A stretch of 52,882 nt of DNA, from positions 1 to 52,882 of the forward strand of contig CAIPUN010000022.1 in NCBI GenBank assembly GCA_903868245.1, given 5' to 3'. Both the position numbers and the translations under genes were made by a program. The stretch comes from an uncultured Sphingomonadales bacterium. Lineage in GTDB: Bacteria; Pseudomonadota; Alphaproteobacteria; Sphingomonadales; Sphingomonadaceae. Within the stretch, counting starts at the first letter, position 1. Every line of letters starts with the position of its first letter. The notes beneath the pieces are model-generated. The model saw only the letters and a list, made by a program, of their open reading frames with translations, searched no databases and was not told where the DNA came from. Positions 19,881 to 29,213 of this stretch are shown one piece after another.

Positions 19881-21302
19881 TTAACGGCCACCGGAGGGGC
19901 CAATACCATAATCCGTCAATTTTTTGCGCAAGGTATTGCGGTTTATGCCCAGTAATGCCGCCGCCTTTAACTGGTTACCCTTCACTTGTTTCATGACGTG
20001 CTGAAGCAACGGGATTTCAAACTGCGCAAGTGCGCGAGGATATAATTTTTCGCGTATTGAACCGCGCTGACGCTGATCCCTCAGGAACTGGGCCACCGCG
20101 GCTTCAAAACTTGCCCCTTGAATGGGCGGTTCTGTATCCTGCGCCGGTTCAACAAATTGCATGATCGTGGCGTCCGTGATGGTATCTTCGCGACACAATA
20201 AAGCTAGGCGGTAGATAAGGTTTTTCAGCTCACGAATATTGCCGCGCCACGGCATTGCCATCAAATGACCGATGGCATTGTCATCAATTTTCCGCATTGG
20301 CAGGCCATCTTTCGCTGCCATGATCAAGAAATGTTGCGCAAGCAGCCCAATGTCCTCCGTCCGGTCGCGCAATGGCGGCATTTCGATAGGAACGACGTTC
20401 AGTCGATAGAATAAATCTTCGCGAAATCCGCCTTTTTCGATCAATGCTGGCAAATTCTGGTTGGTCGCGGCAACGATGCGTACATCCAAGCGAATACTCG
20501 CTTTGCCTCCGATACGGCTAATCACGCCGCTTTGTAAGGCGCGCAATAGTCGTGTCTGTGCGTGCATGGGCATGTCGCCAATTTCGTCGAGGAACAAAGT
20601 GCCGCCCTGGGCTTGTTCAAACCGACCAATCGACTGGCCCACGGCTCCTGTAAATGCGCCTTTTTCATGACCAAACAGCTCGGCTTCGATGAGCTCGCTT
20701 GGTATAGCAGCCATGTTGACCGCTACGAATGGCCCGGTCTTGCGATGGCCAAGATTGTGGATGGCTTCGGCCACCAATTCTTTGCCCGTTCCGCTTTCGC
20801 CCGAGATCAGAACCGATAAATCATTACGCAAAAGCCTTGCGACCATGCGGTAAACATCCTGCATCGCGGCGCTTCGCCCGATCATCGGAAGATTGGCCTC
20901 GGTGAGCGACTCAAAAGGATCTTGTGCTGCGGAATGCCGCCTTTCGATACCTTGCTTCACGGCCAAGACAAGGTCGTTCAGATCAAACGGCTTAGGAAAA
21001 TACTCAAACGCATCAATCTCGCTAGCGCGCACCGCCGTTTCCAGGGTGTTTTGCGCGGACATGATGATGACCGGCATGTCAGGTGATCGTTCCATCGCCT
21101 CTTTCAAGGTGGCGAGACCATCACTGTCCTTCAACAACACGTCCGTCAGCATCAAATCAAAATGCCCATTGGCCAATAGCGTGTCGCGCGCTGCCACGGA
21201 ATCACATAAAAATGTTTCAATATTCTCAGCCTGAAGCGCGGCGCTCACCACAAGACCAATGGATGCGTCGTCCTCAACAATGAGTATCCGTGGCGGTGTC
21301 AT
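19881..21302 (-). CDS. ntrC: Nitrogen regulation protein NR(I), NtrC
   Basis: REC domain, GESGTGKELVAEAIHNLG, GHEKGAFTGAVGQS, GGTLFLDEIGDMP, C-terminal HTH KAAALLGINRNTLRKKL. Confidence 0.94.
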   Translation of the reverse strand: MTPPRILIVEDDASIGLVVSAALQAENIETFLCDSVAARDTLLANGHFDLMLTDVLLKDSDGLATLKEAMERSPDMPVIIMSAQNTLETAVRASEIDAFEYFPKPFDLNDLVLAVKQGIERRHSAAQDPFESLTEANLPMIGRSAAMQDVYRMVARLLRNDLSVLISGESGTGKELVAEAIHNLGHRKTGPFVAVNMAAIPSELIEAELFGHEKGAFTGAVGQSIGRFEQAQGGTLFLDEIGDMPMHAQTRLLRALQSGVISRIGGKASIRLDVRIVAATNQNLPALIEKGGFREDLFYRLNVVPIEMPPLRDRTEDIGLLAQHFLIMAAKDGLPMRKIDDNAIGHLMAMPWRGNIRELKNLIYRLALLCREDTITDATIMQFVEPAQDTEPPIQGASFEAAVAQFLRDQRQRGSIREKLYPRALAQFEIPLLQHVMKQVKGNQLKAAALLGINRNTLRKKLTDYGIGPSGGR

Positions 21303-22393
21303 ACGTTCGTTTTCCCTAATGCAACCGGCAGCAACAGCCGGAACGTCGTTTGCCCCTGCACTGCATCGCGTTCGAACAATACGCGGCTGTTCATCTGTTG
21401 CACGAGCTTGCGTACAATGGCGAGGCCAAGCCCCTGCCCATCGCGTTTGGTGGTCACAAAAGGCGAAAACAGTTCGTCTGCAATATGTTCGGGCACGCCT
21501 GGGCCATTGTCGGAAATGGAGATCTCAACGGGTAACTTAATAGACCGCCTGTCAACGTCAGCGTCTCTCAACGCCCCGCTCATCACATAACGGGTCGAAA
21601 TACCTATAACACCATCTAGCCGCCCTTGCAGCGCATCTGTCGCGTTCTGCAATAGATTGATGAGAATTTGGACCATTCCGTCGGCATCAATCATAACATC
21701 CGGCAAGGAGGGGTCATAGTTGATCGAAATTTCCGGCATACCCCGGTTAGCGGCACGCAGCGAGCGGATGGCACGTTCGATGAGCAAGTGAATGTTGGCA
21801 GGTGCAAGTTCCGCCGGTTCAGAACGCCCTAGCTTTTGCATTTGATCCAACAACCGCGCAATGCGGTCGACCTCATTGACAATCAGTTCGGTTAAAGCGC
21901 GGTTTTTATCATCGACGATCCGGGCCAACAACTGGGCAGCGCCTTTAATACCCGCCAATGGATTTTTGATTTCATGCCCTAATATGGCAGGTGCGCCCAT
22001 CGCTTGCTGCTGCCCGCTGTCGCGCTGATCACCGACATGCTCACGGCCGCCATTGCGAGGCGATATGACAGCGACCCGCCAATCAGGTTCCTTGGAAAGC
22101 GATGAAAGATTTACATCAACCGTAATGATGCCATGGGGCGTTTTAAGCTCCATGTCTTGCGCCGAAACGTCGCTGTCGGCGGACAATAATGCAGCATTCA
22201 TCCGCTCGCTTTCAAACACGAGCGCTTCGTCAATACGCTGCCCCTCTAACCAACGTCGGCTTCGTCCAAAAAAGGACTCGCTGGCGTCATTGGCGTAAGC
22301 GATGATATGTTCAGGCGATATCAACAGCACCGGAACCGACAGACTCGCTAGCATCTGTCCATAATCGGGGCGATGCATGGCAGGCGACATCAA
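21299..22393 (-). CDS. ntrB: Nitrogen regulation sensor kinase NtrB (NR(II))
   Basis: PAS domain; LGHEIKNPLAGIKGAAQLLAR H-box; ATPase GPGVPEHIADELFSPFVTTKRDGQGLGLAIV; overlaps ntrC start. Confidence 0.93.
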   Translation of the reverse strand: MMSPAMHRPDYGQMLASLSVPVLLISPEHIIAYANDASESFFGRSRRWLEGQRIDEALVFESERMNAALLSADSDVSAQDMELKTPHGIITVDVNLSSLSKEPDWRVAVISPRNGGREHVGDQRDSGQQQAMGAPAILGHEIKNPLAGIKGAAQLLARIVDDKNRALTELIVNEVDRIARLLDQMQKLGRSEPAELAPANIHLLIERAIRSLRAANRGMPEISINYDPSLPDVMIDADGMVQILINLLQNATDALQGRLDGVIGISTRYVMSGALRDADVDRRSIKLPVEISISDNGPGVPEHIADELFSPFVTTKRDGQGLGLAIVRKLVQQMNSRVLFERDAVQGQTTFRLLLPVALGKTNV

Positions 22394-23389
22394 TCAGGCG
22401 GCCGATTTAATCAGAAAAGGCTCATAAAAGCGCGTCAATTCGTCCATCACCACGGCTGGATCATCGATACGGTTCATAAAATTTCTGAACTCTGCTGAAC
22501 CGTTCAGCCCCTTGGTATACCAGCCAATATGTTTGCGCGCGATACGCACCCCGACTTCGCTGCCATAATGGTCAAGCATGGCGCGATAATGTTTCATGAT
22601 AAGGTTAAATTGGGTATCGATGTTCGGGTCGTCAATGCTCTGTCCCGTGCGGAACCAGTGCATCATCTGGCCAAGCAACCATGGTTTACCATATGCGCCG
22701 CGGCCAACCATTACGCCGTCTGCACCGCTTTGCGCCAAAGCAGTCTGGGCATCTTCAATTGTGCAAATGTCGCCATTTACAATCACTGGCAAGGACACAG
22801 CATCTTTCACCTTGCGCACAAATGCCCAGTCAGCAGAGCCCTTATACATCTGGTTCCGTGTGCGGCCATGCACAGTGATCATCTTTGCACCTAAATCTTC
22901 GGCAATGCGCGCAAGCTCCGGTGCATTCAGGCTTCCATGGTCCCAACCCATGCGCATTTTGACAGTCACAGGCACCGAAACTGCCTTCACAGTTGCTTCA
23001 ATCAAACTCGCCGCCAAAGGCAAATCGCGCATCAGCGCGGAGCCAGCGTCGCCGTTGACAACTTTTTTAACCGGACACCCCATGTTAATATCGATGATCG
23101 CCGCACCGCGCTCTTCATTCAGCTTGGCCGCTTCACCCATTTCATTAGGTGTACATCCGGCAAGCTGCATCGACACCGGTTCCTCAATTGCGTCCCATTC
23201 GCATTTTTGGATGCTTTGCCGCGTCTCACGGATCATCGCTTGGCTCGCGATCATCTCGGTCACGTTAAGACCGGAGCCAAATTCACGTACAATTTTGCGG
23301 AACGGCATATCGGTCACGCCCGTCATAGGCGCCAAGATGACGGGACAATCGATTTTGATATCACCGATATAGATGGGTTTAAGTTGCAT
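22394..23389 (-). CDS. dusB: tRNA-dihydrouridine synthase DusB (NifR3)
   Basis: [53 protein letters not shown]; upstream of ntrBC as in other alphaproteobacteria. Confidence 0.94.
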   Translation of the reverse strand: MQLKPIYIGDIKIDCPVILAPMTGVTDMPFRKIVREFGSGLNVTEMIASQAMIRETRQSIQKCEWDAIEEPVSMQLAGCTPNEMGEAAKLNEERGAAIIDINMGCPVKKVVNGDAGSALMRDLPLAASLIEATVKAVSVPVTVKMRMGWDHGSLNAPELARIAEDLGAKMITVHGRTRNQMYKGSADWAFVRKVKDAVSLPVIVNGDICTIEDAQTALAQSGADGVMVGRGAYGKPWLLGQMMHWFRTGQSIDDPNIDTQFNLIMKHYRAMLDHYGSEVGVRIARKHIGWYTKGLNGSAEFRNFMNRIDDPAVVMDELTRFYEPFLIKSAA

Positions 23390-23397
23390 CTTCAAAC

Positions 23398-23418
23398 ACT
23401 GCCTAAAATTTAGGCAGT
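23398..23418. promoter_or_regulatory. 21-nt perfect palindrome between divergent dusB and ispDF
   Basis: actgcctaaa-a-tttaggcagt; 10-bp arms around one central base. Confidence 0.45.
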
Positions 23419-23471
23419 CCGTTACCCGCTTTCAGCTTGGCGGGCAAGTCCGGTGTCGCTAGAGCGCGGAA

Positions 23472-24614
23472 ATGGCATATCGTCCAACCACCGTTGCGCT
23501 TATCGTTGCCGCTGGCTCAGGTAGCCGTGCGGGCGGCGCACAGCCAAAGCAGTTTCGCCTTGTGCGGGGCAAACCCATGCTATGGCACAGCTATGCGGCA
23601 TTGGCGGCGCACCCAGACATTGACCAAGTCTATGTTGCCATTGGCGCTGGGCAAGAAACCGAGGCTGCGGCGGTACTGGCAGGTCTTAACGATCCGATTA
23701 TTGTCCAAGGCGGCGCAACGCGGCGGGAAAGTGTGCATTTGGGGTTAAAGGCGATTGCGGCACATAAAGCAGTCGATCAGGTGTTGATCCATGACGCTGC
23801 ACGGCCTTTCCTCTCATCCAAGGTCATTGACGACTTATTAGACGCGCTGTTGCACGCACCCGGGGCAGTCCCAGCATTGCCTGTTGTCGATAGCCTTTCG
23901 CGCGGCACGGATATCTTGTCTGAGACCGTCGAACGCGACAATTTATGGCGCATTCAAACACCGCAGGCTTTCGCCTTTCAGAACATTTATGCTGCCCACC
24001 AAACTTGGACGGGGGCGGAACCAACCGACGACGCGCGGATGCTCATGGCTCAGGGAAGCGATGTGCGCATCGTACCCGGCGCAGAAGCGCTCAATAAATT
24101 TACCTTCTCAAGTGATTTTGCTGGAAACAATATGCCCTCATTCCGAAGCGGAAATGGTTTTGACGTCCACCGTCTCGTGACAGGCGCCGAATTATGGCTA
24201 TGCGGCGTGCAGATACCCCATGACAAAGGCCTTGAGGGCCATAGCGACGCGGATGTTGCCATGCATGCGTTGACCGACGCCATATTGGGGGCCATTGCCA
24301 AGGGTGACATTGGCGATCACTTCCCGCCTAGCGATCCGCAATGGCGCGGTGCATCTTCCGATCGATTCCTAGCGCACGCCACGGAGCTGGCACGCGCAGA
24401 CGGATTTGAACTGTCAAATGCCGACGTTACCATTATCTGCGAACAGCCAAAGATAGGGCCTTTCAGGGCGAAAATGCGCGAACGGCTAGCAGAAATAATG
24501 TCTGTTGATGTCGATAGGATATCGGTAAAGGCAACAACAACCGAAATGCTTGGTTTTACTGGCCGCGGCGAAGGCATCGCTGCGCAAGCCACCGCAACTT
24601 TTGAGAAAATCTGA
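23472..24614 (+). CDS. ispDF: Bifunctional 2-C-methyl-D-erythritol 4-phosphate cytidylyltransferase / 2-C-methyl-D-erythritol 2,4-cyclodiphosphate synthase
   Basis: IspD part LIVAAGSGSRAGGAQPKQFRLVRGKPM, HDAARPFLSS; IspF part GNGFDVHRLV, LEGHSDADVAMHALTDAILGA. Confidence 0.95.
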   Translation: MAYRPTTVALIVAAGSGSRAGGAQPKQFRLVRGKPMLWHSYAALAAHPDIDQVYVAIGAGQETEAAAVLAGLNDPIIVQGGATRRESVHLGLKAIAAHKAVDQVLIHDAARPFLSSKVIDDLLDALLHAPGAVPALPVVDSLSRGTDILSETVERDNLWRIQTPQAFAFQNIYAAHQTWTGAEPTDDARMLMAQGSDVRIVPGAEALNKFTFSSDFAGNNMPSFRSGNGFDVHRLVTGAELWLCGVQIPHDKGLEGHSDADVAMHALTDAILGAIAKGDIGDHFPPSDPQWRGASSDRFLAHATELARADGFELSNADVTIICEQPKIGPFRAKMRERLAEIMSVDVDRISVKATTTEMLGFTGRGEGIAAQATATFEKI

Positions 24615-24616
24615 AT

Positions 24617-25129
24617 ATGGAAACCGTATTACCCGCCGAGATTGCCAAGCTGGCCGCGCGCGTCGTTGCCGAGAATAAGGCGGCGGGCCGCATGATTGCA
24701 ATCGCGGAAAGCTGCACTGGCGGCCTTGTCTCAGCCGCGATCACCGAGGTTCCGGGTAGCAGCGCCGTCTTGGGTTATGGCTTTGTTACCTATAGCAACG
24801 ACGCGAAGATCAAGCTTCTGGGCGTAAATGAAGACATCATCGACGCCTTTGGCGCGGTGTCCGTCGGCGTTGCTTGGGCGATGGCGCAAGGCGCGCTGAA
24901 AAAAAGCGGCGCAGACATCGCCGTTGCGATTAGCGGTGTGGCTGGCCCCGATGGCGGCAGCCCCAGCAAACCCGTTGGCACCGTGGTTTTTGCAGTAGCC
25001 GTCAAGGGACAAAATCCGGAAGAAGTTATGGGTGACCAAAAGGCCTTTGGCGCAGACAAAAGTCGCGCTGATATTCGCGCCTTTGCAACGCTTCATGCGT
25101 TGGAGTTATTGCTTCCGCCCGCGCCATAA
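24617..25129 (+). CDS. CinA family protein (nicotinamide-nucleotide amidase-like)
   Basis: IAIAESCTGGLVSAAITEVPGSSAVLGYGFVTYSNDAKIKLLGV; AISGVAGPDGGSPSKPVGTVVFAV. Confidence 0.92.
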   Translation: METVLPAEIAKLAARVVAENKAAGRMIAIAESCTGGLVSAAITEVPGSSAVLGYGFVTYSNDAKIKLLGVNEDIIDAFGAVSVGVAWAMAQGALKKSGADIAVAISGVAGPDGGSPSKPVGTVVFAVAVKGQNPEEVMGDQKAFGADKSRADIRAFATLHALELLLPPAP

Positions 25130-25551
25130 AGCGCATCCGCACGTTCAACAAATGCCGTAGTCATCTTGCGGAGTGCGGAATCAAAAAACTGACCGGCCAG
25201 CGCCTCAAAAACGCGGTTACGGAAAGAGAAATCGACAGTAAATTCGACAATTGAGCCGCCGCCTTCGACATCCTCGAACGTCCAGGCGTTGTGCAGGTGC
25301 TTCATGGGCCCATCGAGATAATCAACGATGATCGATGACTTAGGGGTCTTCACCACGCGGCTGCTGAACGTTTCCCTTAGCGATTTGAACCCGACAATCA
25401 TATCCGCGAGCATTTCGCTTTCTTCGTCCTTGCGGATGCGAATCGCGCTGACCCAAGGCAGAAATTCCGGATAGCGACGGACATCCGCTACCAGATCATA
25501 CATTTGCGCGGCATTATGTGGCAGGCTGCGGCGTTCGTGATGATGCGGCAT
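25093..25551 (-). CDS. RatA/COQ10-like START-domain (coenzyme Q-binding) protein
   Basis: LPHNAAQMYDLVADVRRYPEFLPWVSAIRI; DFSFRNRVFEALAGQFFDSALRKMTTAFVERA; next to lipA. Confidence 0.88.
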   Translation of the reverse strand: MPHHHERRSLPHNAAQMYDLVADVRRYPEFLPWVSAIRIRKDEESEMLADMIVGFKSLRETFSSRVVKTPKSSIIVDYLDGPMKHLHNAWTFEDVEGGGSIVEFTVDFSFRNRVFEALAGQFFDSALRKMTTAFVERADALYGAGGSNNSNA

Positions 25552-25566
25552 CTGTGCGTTGAAACC

Positions 25567-26493
25567 TTAGCGCGCTTTGGCAAGTTGCGCCGCACGAGCG
25601 TCGCGCATCTTGGCAAAATCATCACCCGCATGATAGCTGGACCGCGTTAGCGGGCTAGCCGCGACAAGCAAAAAGCCCTTAGCCCGCGCAATCGCGGCAT
25701 ACGCGTCAAATGCGCTTGGCGTCACGAAATCCATGACTTTTGCATGCTTGGGGGTTGGTTGTAGATATTGACCCATAGTCAGGAAATCGATGTCCGCGCT
25801 ACGCATGTCGTCCATCACCTGATGCACCTCCATCCGTTCTTCACCTAGTCCAAGCATCACGCCAGACTTGGTAAATATCGATGGATCATGTCGCTTCACC
25901 GTTTCCAACAAACGTAGCGAAGCATAATAACGCGCGCCGGGTCGAATGGTTGGGTACAGACGCGGAACAGTCTCCAGATTGTGATTATACACATCAGGAC
26001 GCGCCGTAACTATCGCTTCAATCGCCGCCTGCGCCTTGTTACGAAAATCGGGCGTTAGGATTTCGATTGTGGTGTTGGGCGTAGTGCGCCGCAATGCCTC
26101 AATCACTTTCACAAACTGACTTGCGCCACCATCTGGCAGATCGTCCCGGTCAACCGATGTAATAACAATATGCTCAAGGCCCATTTTTGCCGCAGCAATT
26201 GCCACATGTTCCGGCTCAAGCGGGTCAACCGCCCGCGGCATGCCCGTTTTCACGTTACAAAATGCGCAGGCCCTTGTGCAAACATCACCAAGGATCATCA
26301 CAGTGGCGTGTTTTTTAGTCCAGCATTCGCCAATATTGGGACACGCAGCTTCTTCGCACACCGTGTTTAAATTAAGGTCGCGCATCAAACGGCGCGTTTC
26401 ATTAAACTCGACGCCCGTCGGCGCTTTAACCCTAATCCAGTCAGGTTTGCGTTCCCTAACTGGACGTTCGGTCATATTTATTGGAGCGTTCAT
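25567..26493 (-). CDS. lipA: Lipoyl synthase
   Basis: [35 protein letters not shown] (radical SAM), [11 protein letters not shown]. Start ATG 26493 ([11 protein letters not shown]) preferred. Confidence 0.95.
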   Translation of the reverse strand: MNAPINMTERPVRERKPDWIRVKAPTGVEFNETRRLMRDLNLNTVCEEAACPNIGECWTKKHATVMILGDVCTRACAFCNVKTGMPRAVDPLEPEHVAIAAAKMGLEHIVITSVDRDDLPDGGASQFVKVIEALRRTTPNTTIEILTPDFRNKAQAAIEAIVTARPDVYNHNLETVPRLYPTIRPGARYYASLRLLETVKRHDPSIFTKSGVMLGLGEERMEVHQVMDDMRSADIDFLTMGQYLQPTPKHAKVMDFVTPSAFDAYAAIARAKGFLLVAASPLTRSSYHAGDDFAKMRDARAAQLAKAR

Positions 26494-26574
26494 TATGCCC
26501 GAATAGACGTGGCGCGCCATCTTGCCAACTGCAACTTGCCTGCTATGGGTTGCAAAATCCGCAAAGGGGCAAAG

Positions 26575-27528
26575 ATGATCGTTGATACCCTCACTTCGCC
26601 GGTGATCCTGTTTTTTGTACTTGGTTTTGTGGCCGCTACGCTCAAATCCGACCTGACTATTCCCGAGGCGTTCGCCAAAGCGATGTCCATCTATTTGATG
26701 GCAGCCATCGGATTAAAGGGCGGGGTTGAGGTATCTAGGAGCGGTATCACTGCCGAGATCATGGTTGCCGCCGCTGCTGGCCTGGCTTTGAGCTTCCTTT
26801 TACCTCTTATCGCTTTTGCGTTGTTACGCGGCATCGGCAAATTGTCGAAAGTCGATGCAGGTGCAGTTTCCGCACATTATGGTTCGGTCAGCGTCGTCAC
26901 CTTTGTAACCGCTATAGAATTGTTTACGGGCGAAGGCTTAAGCCCAGCGGGATATATGGTCGCCGTTCTGGCATTAATGGAAACACCTGCCATTATTACA
27001 GGCCTAATGCTCGCCCGCCGGGGTGAAGCGACGTCTGGTGAAAGCAACGGAACGCCATGGCACGAGGTTCTTACCAATGCCTCGGTGATCCTGCTGGTTG
27101 GCAGCTTCATCATTGGTGCAATTGCCGGAAGCGATGGGTTTGCAGCGGTAAAGCCACTATTTGATACTGGCTTCCGTGGTGTGCTGTGCCTGTTCCTGCT
27201 GGATATGGGTTTGATTGCGGCACGGCGTCTGATGCAATCGCGCAAGATGACGTTGCGCTTGGTATGCCTTGCTATCTTGCTACCTCTGGTCAACGGCACC
27301 ATTGGTACCGTGGTTGGCACTGTTATCGGTCTCGATATTGCTTCAGCAGCAGCTTTGGGCATATTGGCGGCGAGTGCATCCTACATCGCAGTGCCCGCGG
27401 CGATGCGACTTGCCTTGCCCCAAGCTGATCCGGGGATATATCTCAGCATGTCACTCGGCGTAACGTTCCCGTTCAATATCATCTTTGGCATCAGTATCTT
27501 CGCTGCGCTCGCCCAAGCTTTAGGATAG
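26575..27528 (+). CDS. Sodium-dependent bicarbonate transport family permease (SbtA-like)
   Basis: Multi-[61 protein letters not shown] and [12 protein letters not shown] are SbtA-family hallmarks. Confidence 0.88.
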   Translation: MIVDTLTSPVILFFVLGFVAATLKSDLTIPEAFAKAMSIYLMAAIGLKGGVEVSRSGITAEIMVAAAAGLALSFLLPLIAFALLRGIGKLSKVDAGAVSAHYGSVSVVTFVTAIELFTGEGLSPAGYMVAVLALMETPAIITGLMLARRGEATSGESNGTPWHEVLTNASVILLVGSFIIGAIAGSDGFAAVKPLFDTGFRGVLCLFLLDMGLIAARRLMQSRKMTLRLVCLAILLPLVNGTIGTVVGTVIGLDIASAAALGILAASASYIAVPAAMRLALPQADPGIYLSMSLGVTFPFNIIFGISIFAALAQALG

Positions 27529-27532
27529 CCTA

Positions 27533-27844
27533 ATGGTTCAAACAGTCCCCCGCAAACGTATTGAAATTCTGGTCGATACGCCTCTTGTTCCGCGTATTGT
27601 CAGCAAGTTGAAAGCCGTGGACATTTCCGGATGGAGTGTCATTCATGTGGACTCTGGCGGTGGACGTGCAGGCGAATGGCAGCATGATGATGTAACTGGC
27701 GCCAGTGCGAAAACTATCGTGCTTGCCATCGCGTCAGACACAAAGACAGAACAGTTAATCGAAGCAATTGCGCCTTTGCTCGATAGTTATGGCATGTTGT
27801 TAACTGTAGGCGACGTTCAAGTTGTTCGAGGAGAGCGATTCTAA
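27533..27844 (+). CDS. PII-like (SbtB-like) small signalling protein
   Basis: 103 aa; KRIEILVDTPLVPRIVSKLKAVDISGWSVIHVDSGGGRAGEW ... DSYGMLLTVGDVQVVRGERF fits a PII ferredoxin-like fold; directly after sbtA-like gene. Confidence 0.72.
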   Translation: MVQTVPRKRIEILVDTPLVPRIVSKLKAVDISGWSVIHVDSGGGRAGEWQHDDVTGASAKTIVLAIASDTKTEQLIEAIAPLLDSYGMLLTVGDVQVVRGERF

Positions 27845-28467
27845 TGCCTGAGTTTGGCGTCCTGGTTGAAGGATATCGTCGCTTCAAATCGGATGCTTAT
27901 GTTCGGCAAAAGGCGCGATATGACGCGCTCGCCAGCGATGGACAATCCCCGCCGATCATGATCATTTCCTGTTGTGATAGTCGGGTCGATCCTGCGACAG
28001 TGTTTGACACCACGCCGGGGCAGGTTTTCGCCTTGCGTAACGTGGCAAACTTGGTCCCCCCATATGAAACCGGCGGCGGATTACATGGCGTATCGGCAGC
28101 TATCGAATTTGGCGTATTGGGACTTGAGGTTCGTCATATTGTCGTTCTGGGCCACGCCCAATGCGGCGGTATCAAGGCATCATTAGAGGGCGGCGATCTA
28201 GGCGAAGTCGGGTATAGCTTCATTGATGGTTGGGTCGACATTGTTCGCCCTGCCCGCGACAAGGTGCTTGCGTCTGCATCCAAAGACCCGCAACGAGATT
28301 TGGAACTGGAGGCAATACGCGTCAGCCTTGCCAACCTGCGTAGCTTTCCCTTTATTGCTGCACGCGAACAATCGCGGCAGTTGAAGCTGCACGGCGCCTA
28401 TTTCGGAATAGCCGACGGTAATCTTTACGTTCTCAATAATGGGAACGACAGTTTTGAGGCACAATGA
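27844..28467 (+). CDS. Beta-class carbonic anhydrase
   Basis: IISCCDSRVDP zinc motif, RNVANLVPP, HIVVLGHAQCGGIKA; TAATG overlap with preceding ORF. Confidence 0.95.
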   Translation: MPEFGVLVEGYRRFKSDAYVRQKARYDALASDGQSPPIMIISCCDSRVDPATVFDTTPGQVFALRNVANLVPPYETGGGLHGVSAAIEFGVLGLEVRHIVVLGHAQCGGIKASLEGGDLGEVGYSFIDGWVDIVRPARDKVLASASKDPQRDLELEAIRVSLANLRSFPFIAAREQSRQLKLHGAYFGIADGNLYVLNNGNDSFEAQ

Positions 28468-29093
28468 ACAAGCCCGATAGCTTCCCCGTTTATTATGATG
28501 ATCTCGCATTAAGTTTTGAAGAAGCATGGGGCATAATCGCGGCAGGCGTAAACAATCGCAACAGCCCGTCACATATGCCAGCGGTGGGCACGGTCGATGC
28601 ATTTGGCGTCCCACAATTGCGGATCATGATATTGCGCGATGTATCGCGAGATGCCCGAACACTCCGGTTCCATACGGATTCGCGTTCAATTAAGGCAGAA
28701 CAAATCCGCCAAAACCCTGCTACCAGCGTGTTGATCTATGACCCGGCGGCGAAGGTTCAAATTCGCATGTCGGGAAAAACACATTTTACGGCCACGGGCA
28801 ACTTGGCGGACACGGCATGGTCAACTTCAACCCCATTTGCGCGGCGTTGTTACATGGCCGAAACAGCACCGGGAACGCCTTGCGCGAAGCCTTCGTCAGG
28901 CTTGCCTGAATGGATAGAGGGCAAGCAACCAGAGGAAGAACAATTGGTCGATTATCGCGCTAATTTCGCGGTCGTTTCAATTATAATTGAAACAATCGAA
29001 TGGCTGTATCTTGCCAATGCCGGCCACCGCCGCGCCCTCTGGCAATGGAACGCGTCCCAAAATGCATGGGCGGGTAGCTGGCTTATCCCATAA
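28464..29093 (+). CDS. Pyridoxamine 5'-phosphate oxidase-like flavin-binding protein
   Basis: GVPQLRIMILRDVSRDARTLRFHTDSRSIKAEQIRQNPATSVLIYDP; ATGA overlap with carbonic anhydrase. Confidence 0.8.
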   Translation: MNKPDSFPVYYDDLALSFEEAWGIIAAGVNNRNSPSHMPAVGTVDAFGVPQLRIMILRDVSRDARTLRFHTDSRSIKAEQIRQNPATSVLIYDPAAKVQIRMSGKTHFTATGNLADTAWSTSTPFARRCYMAETAPGTPCAKPSSGLPEWIEGKQPEEEQLVDYRANFAVVSIIIETIEWLYLANAGHRRALWQWNASQNAWAGSWLIP

Positions 29094-29213
29094 GGTCGCG
29101 TATTTTGCCCGATAAACCTTGATCTTTACCGTGGGCCGTTCCGCGCCCCCTACCTCGTCACCTCAAAATAGGTTGCCGCTGTTGATGACAAGGTATGGGA
29201 TTTAAAGCCATCA

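Noticed and set aside
22596-23372. 258-aa + strand ORF opposite dusB
   Set aside because: Antisense to a well-supported dusB; composition reflects GC-rich codon structure of the opposite strand; no recognisable motif.
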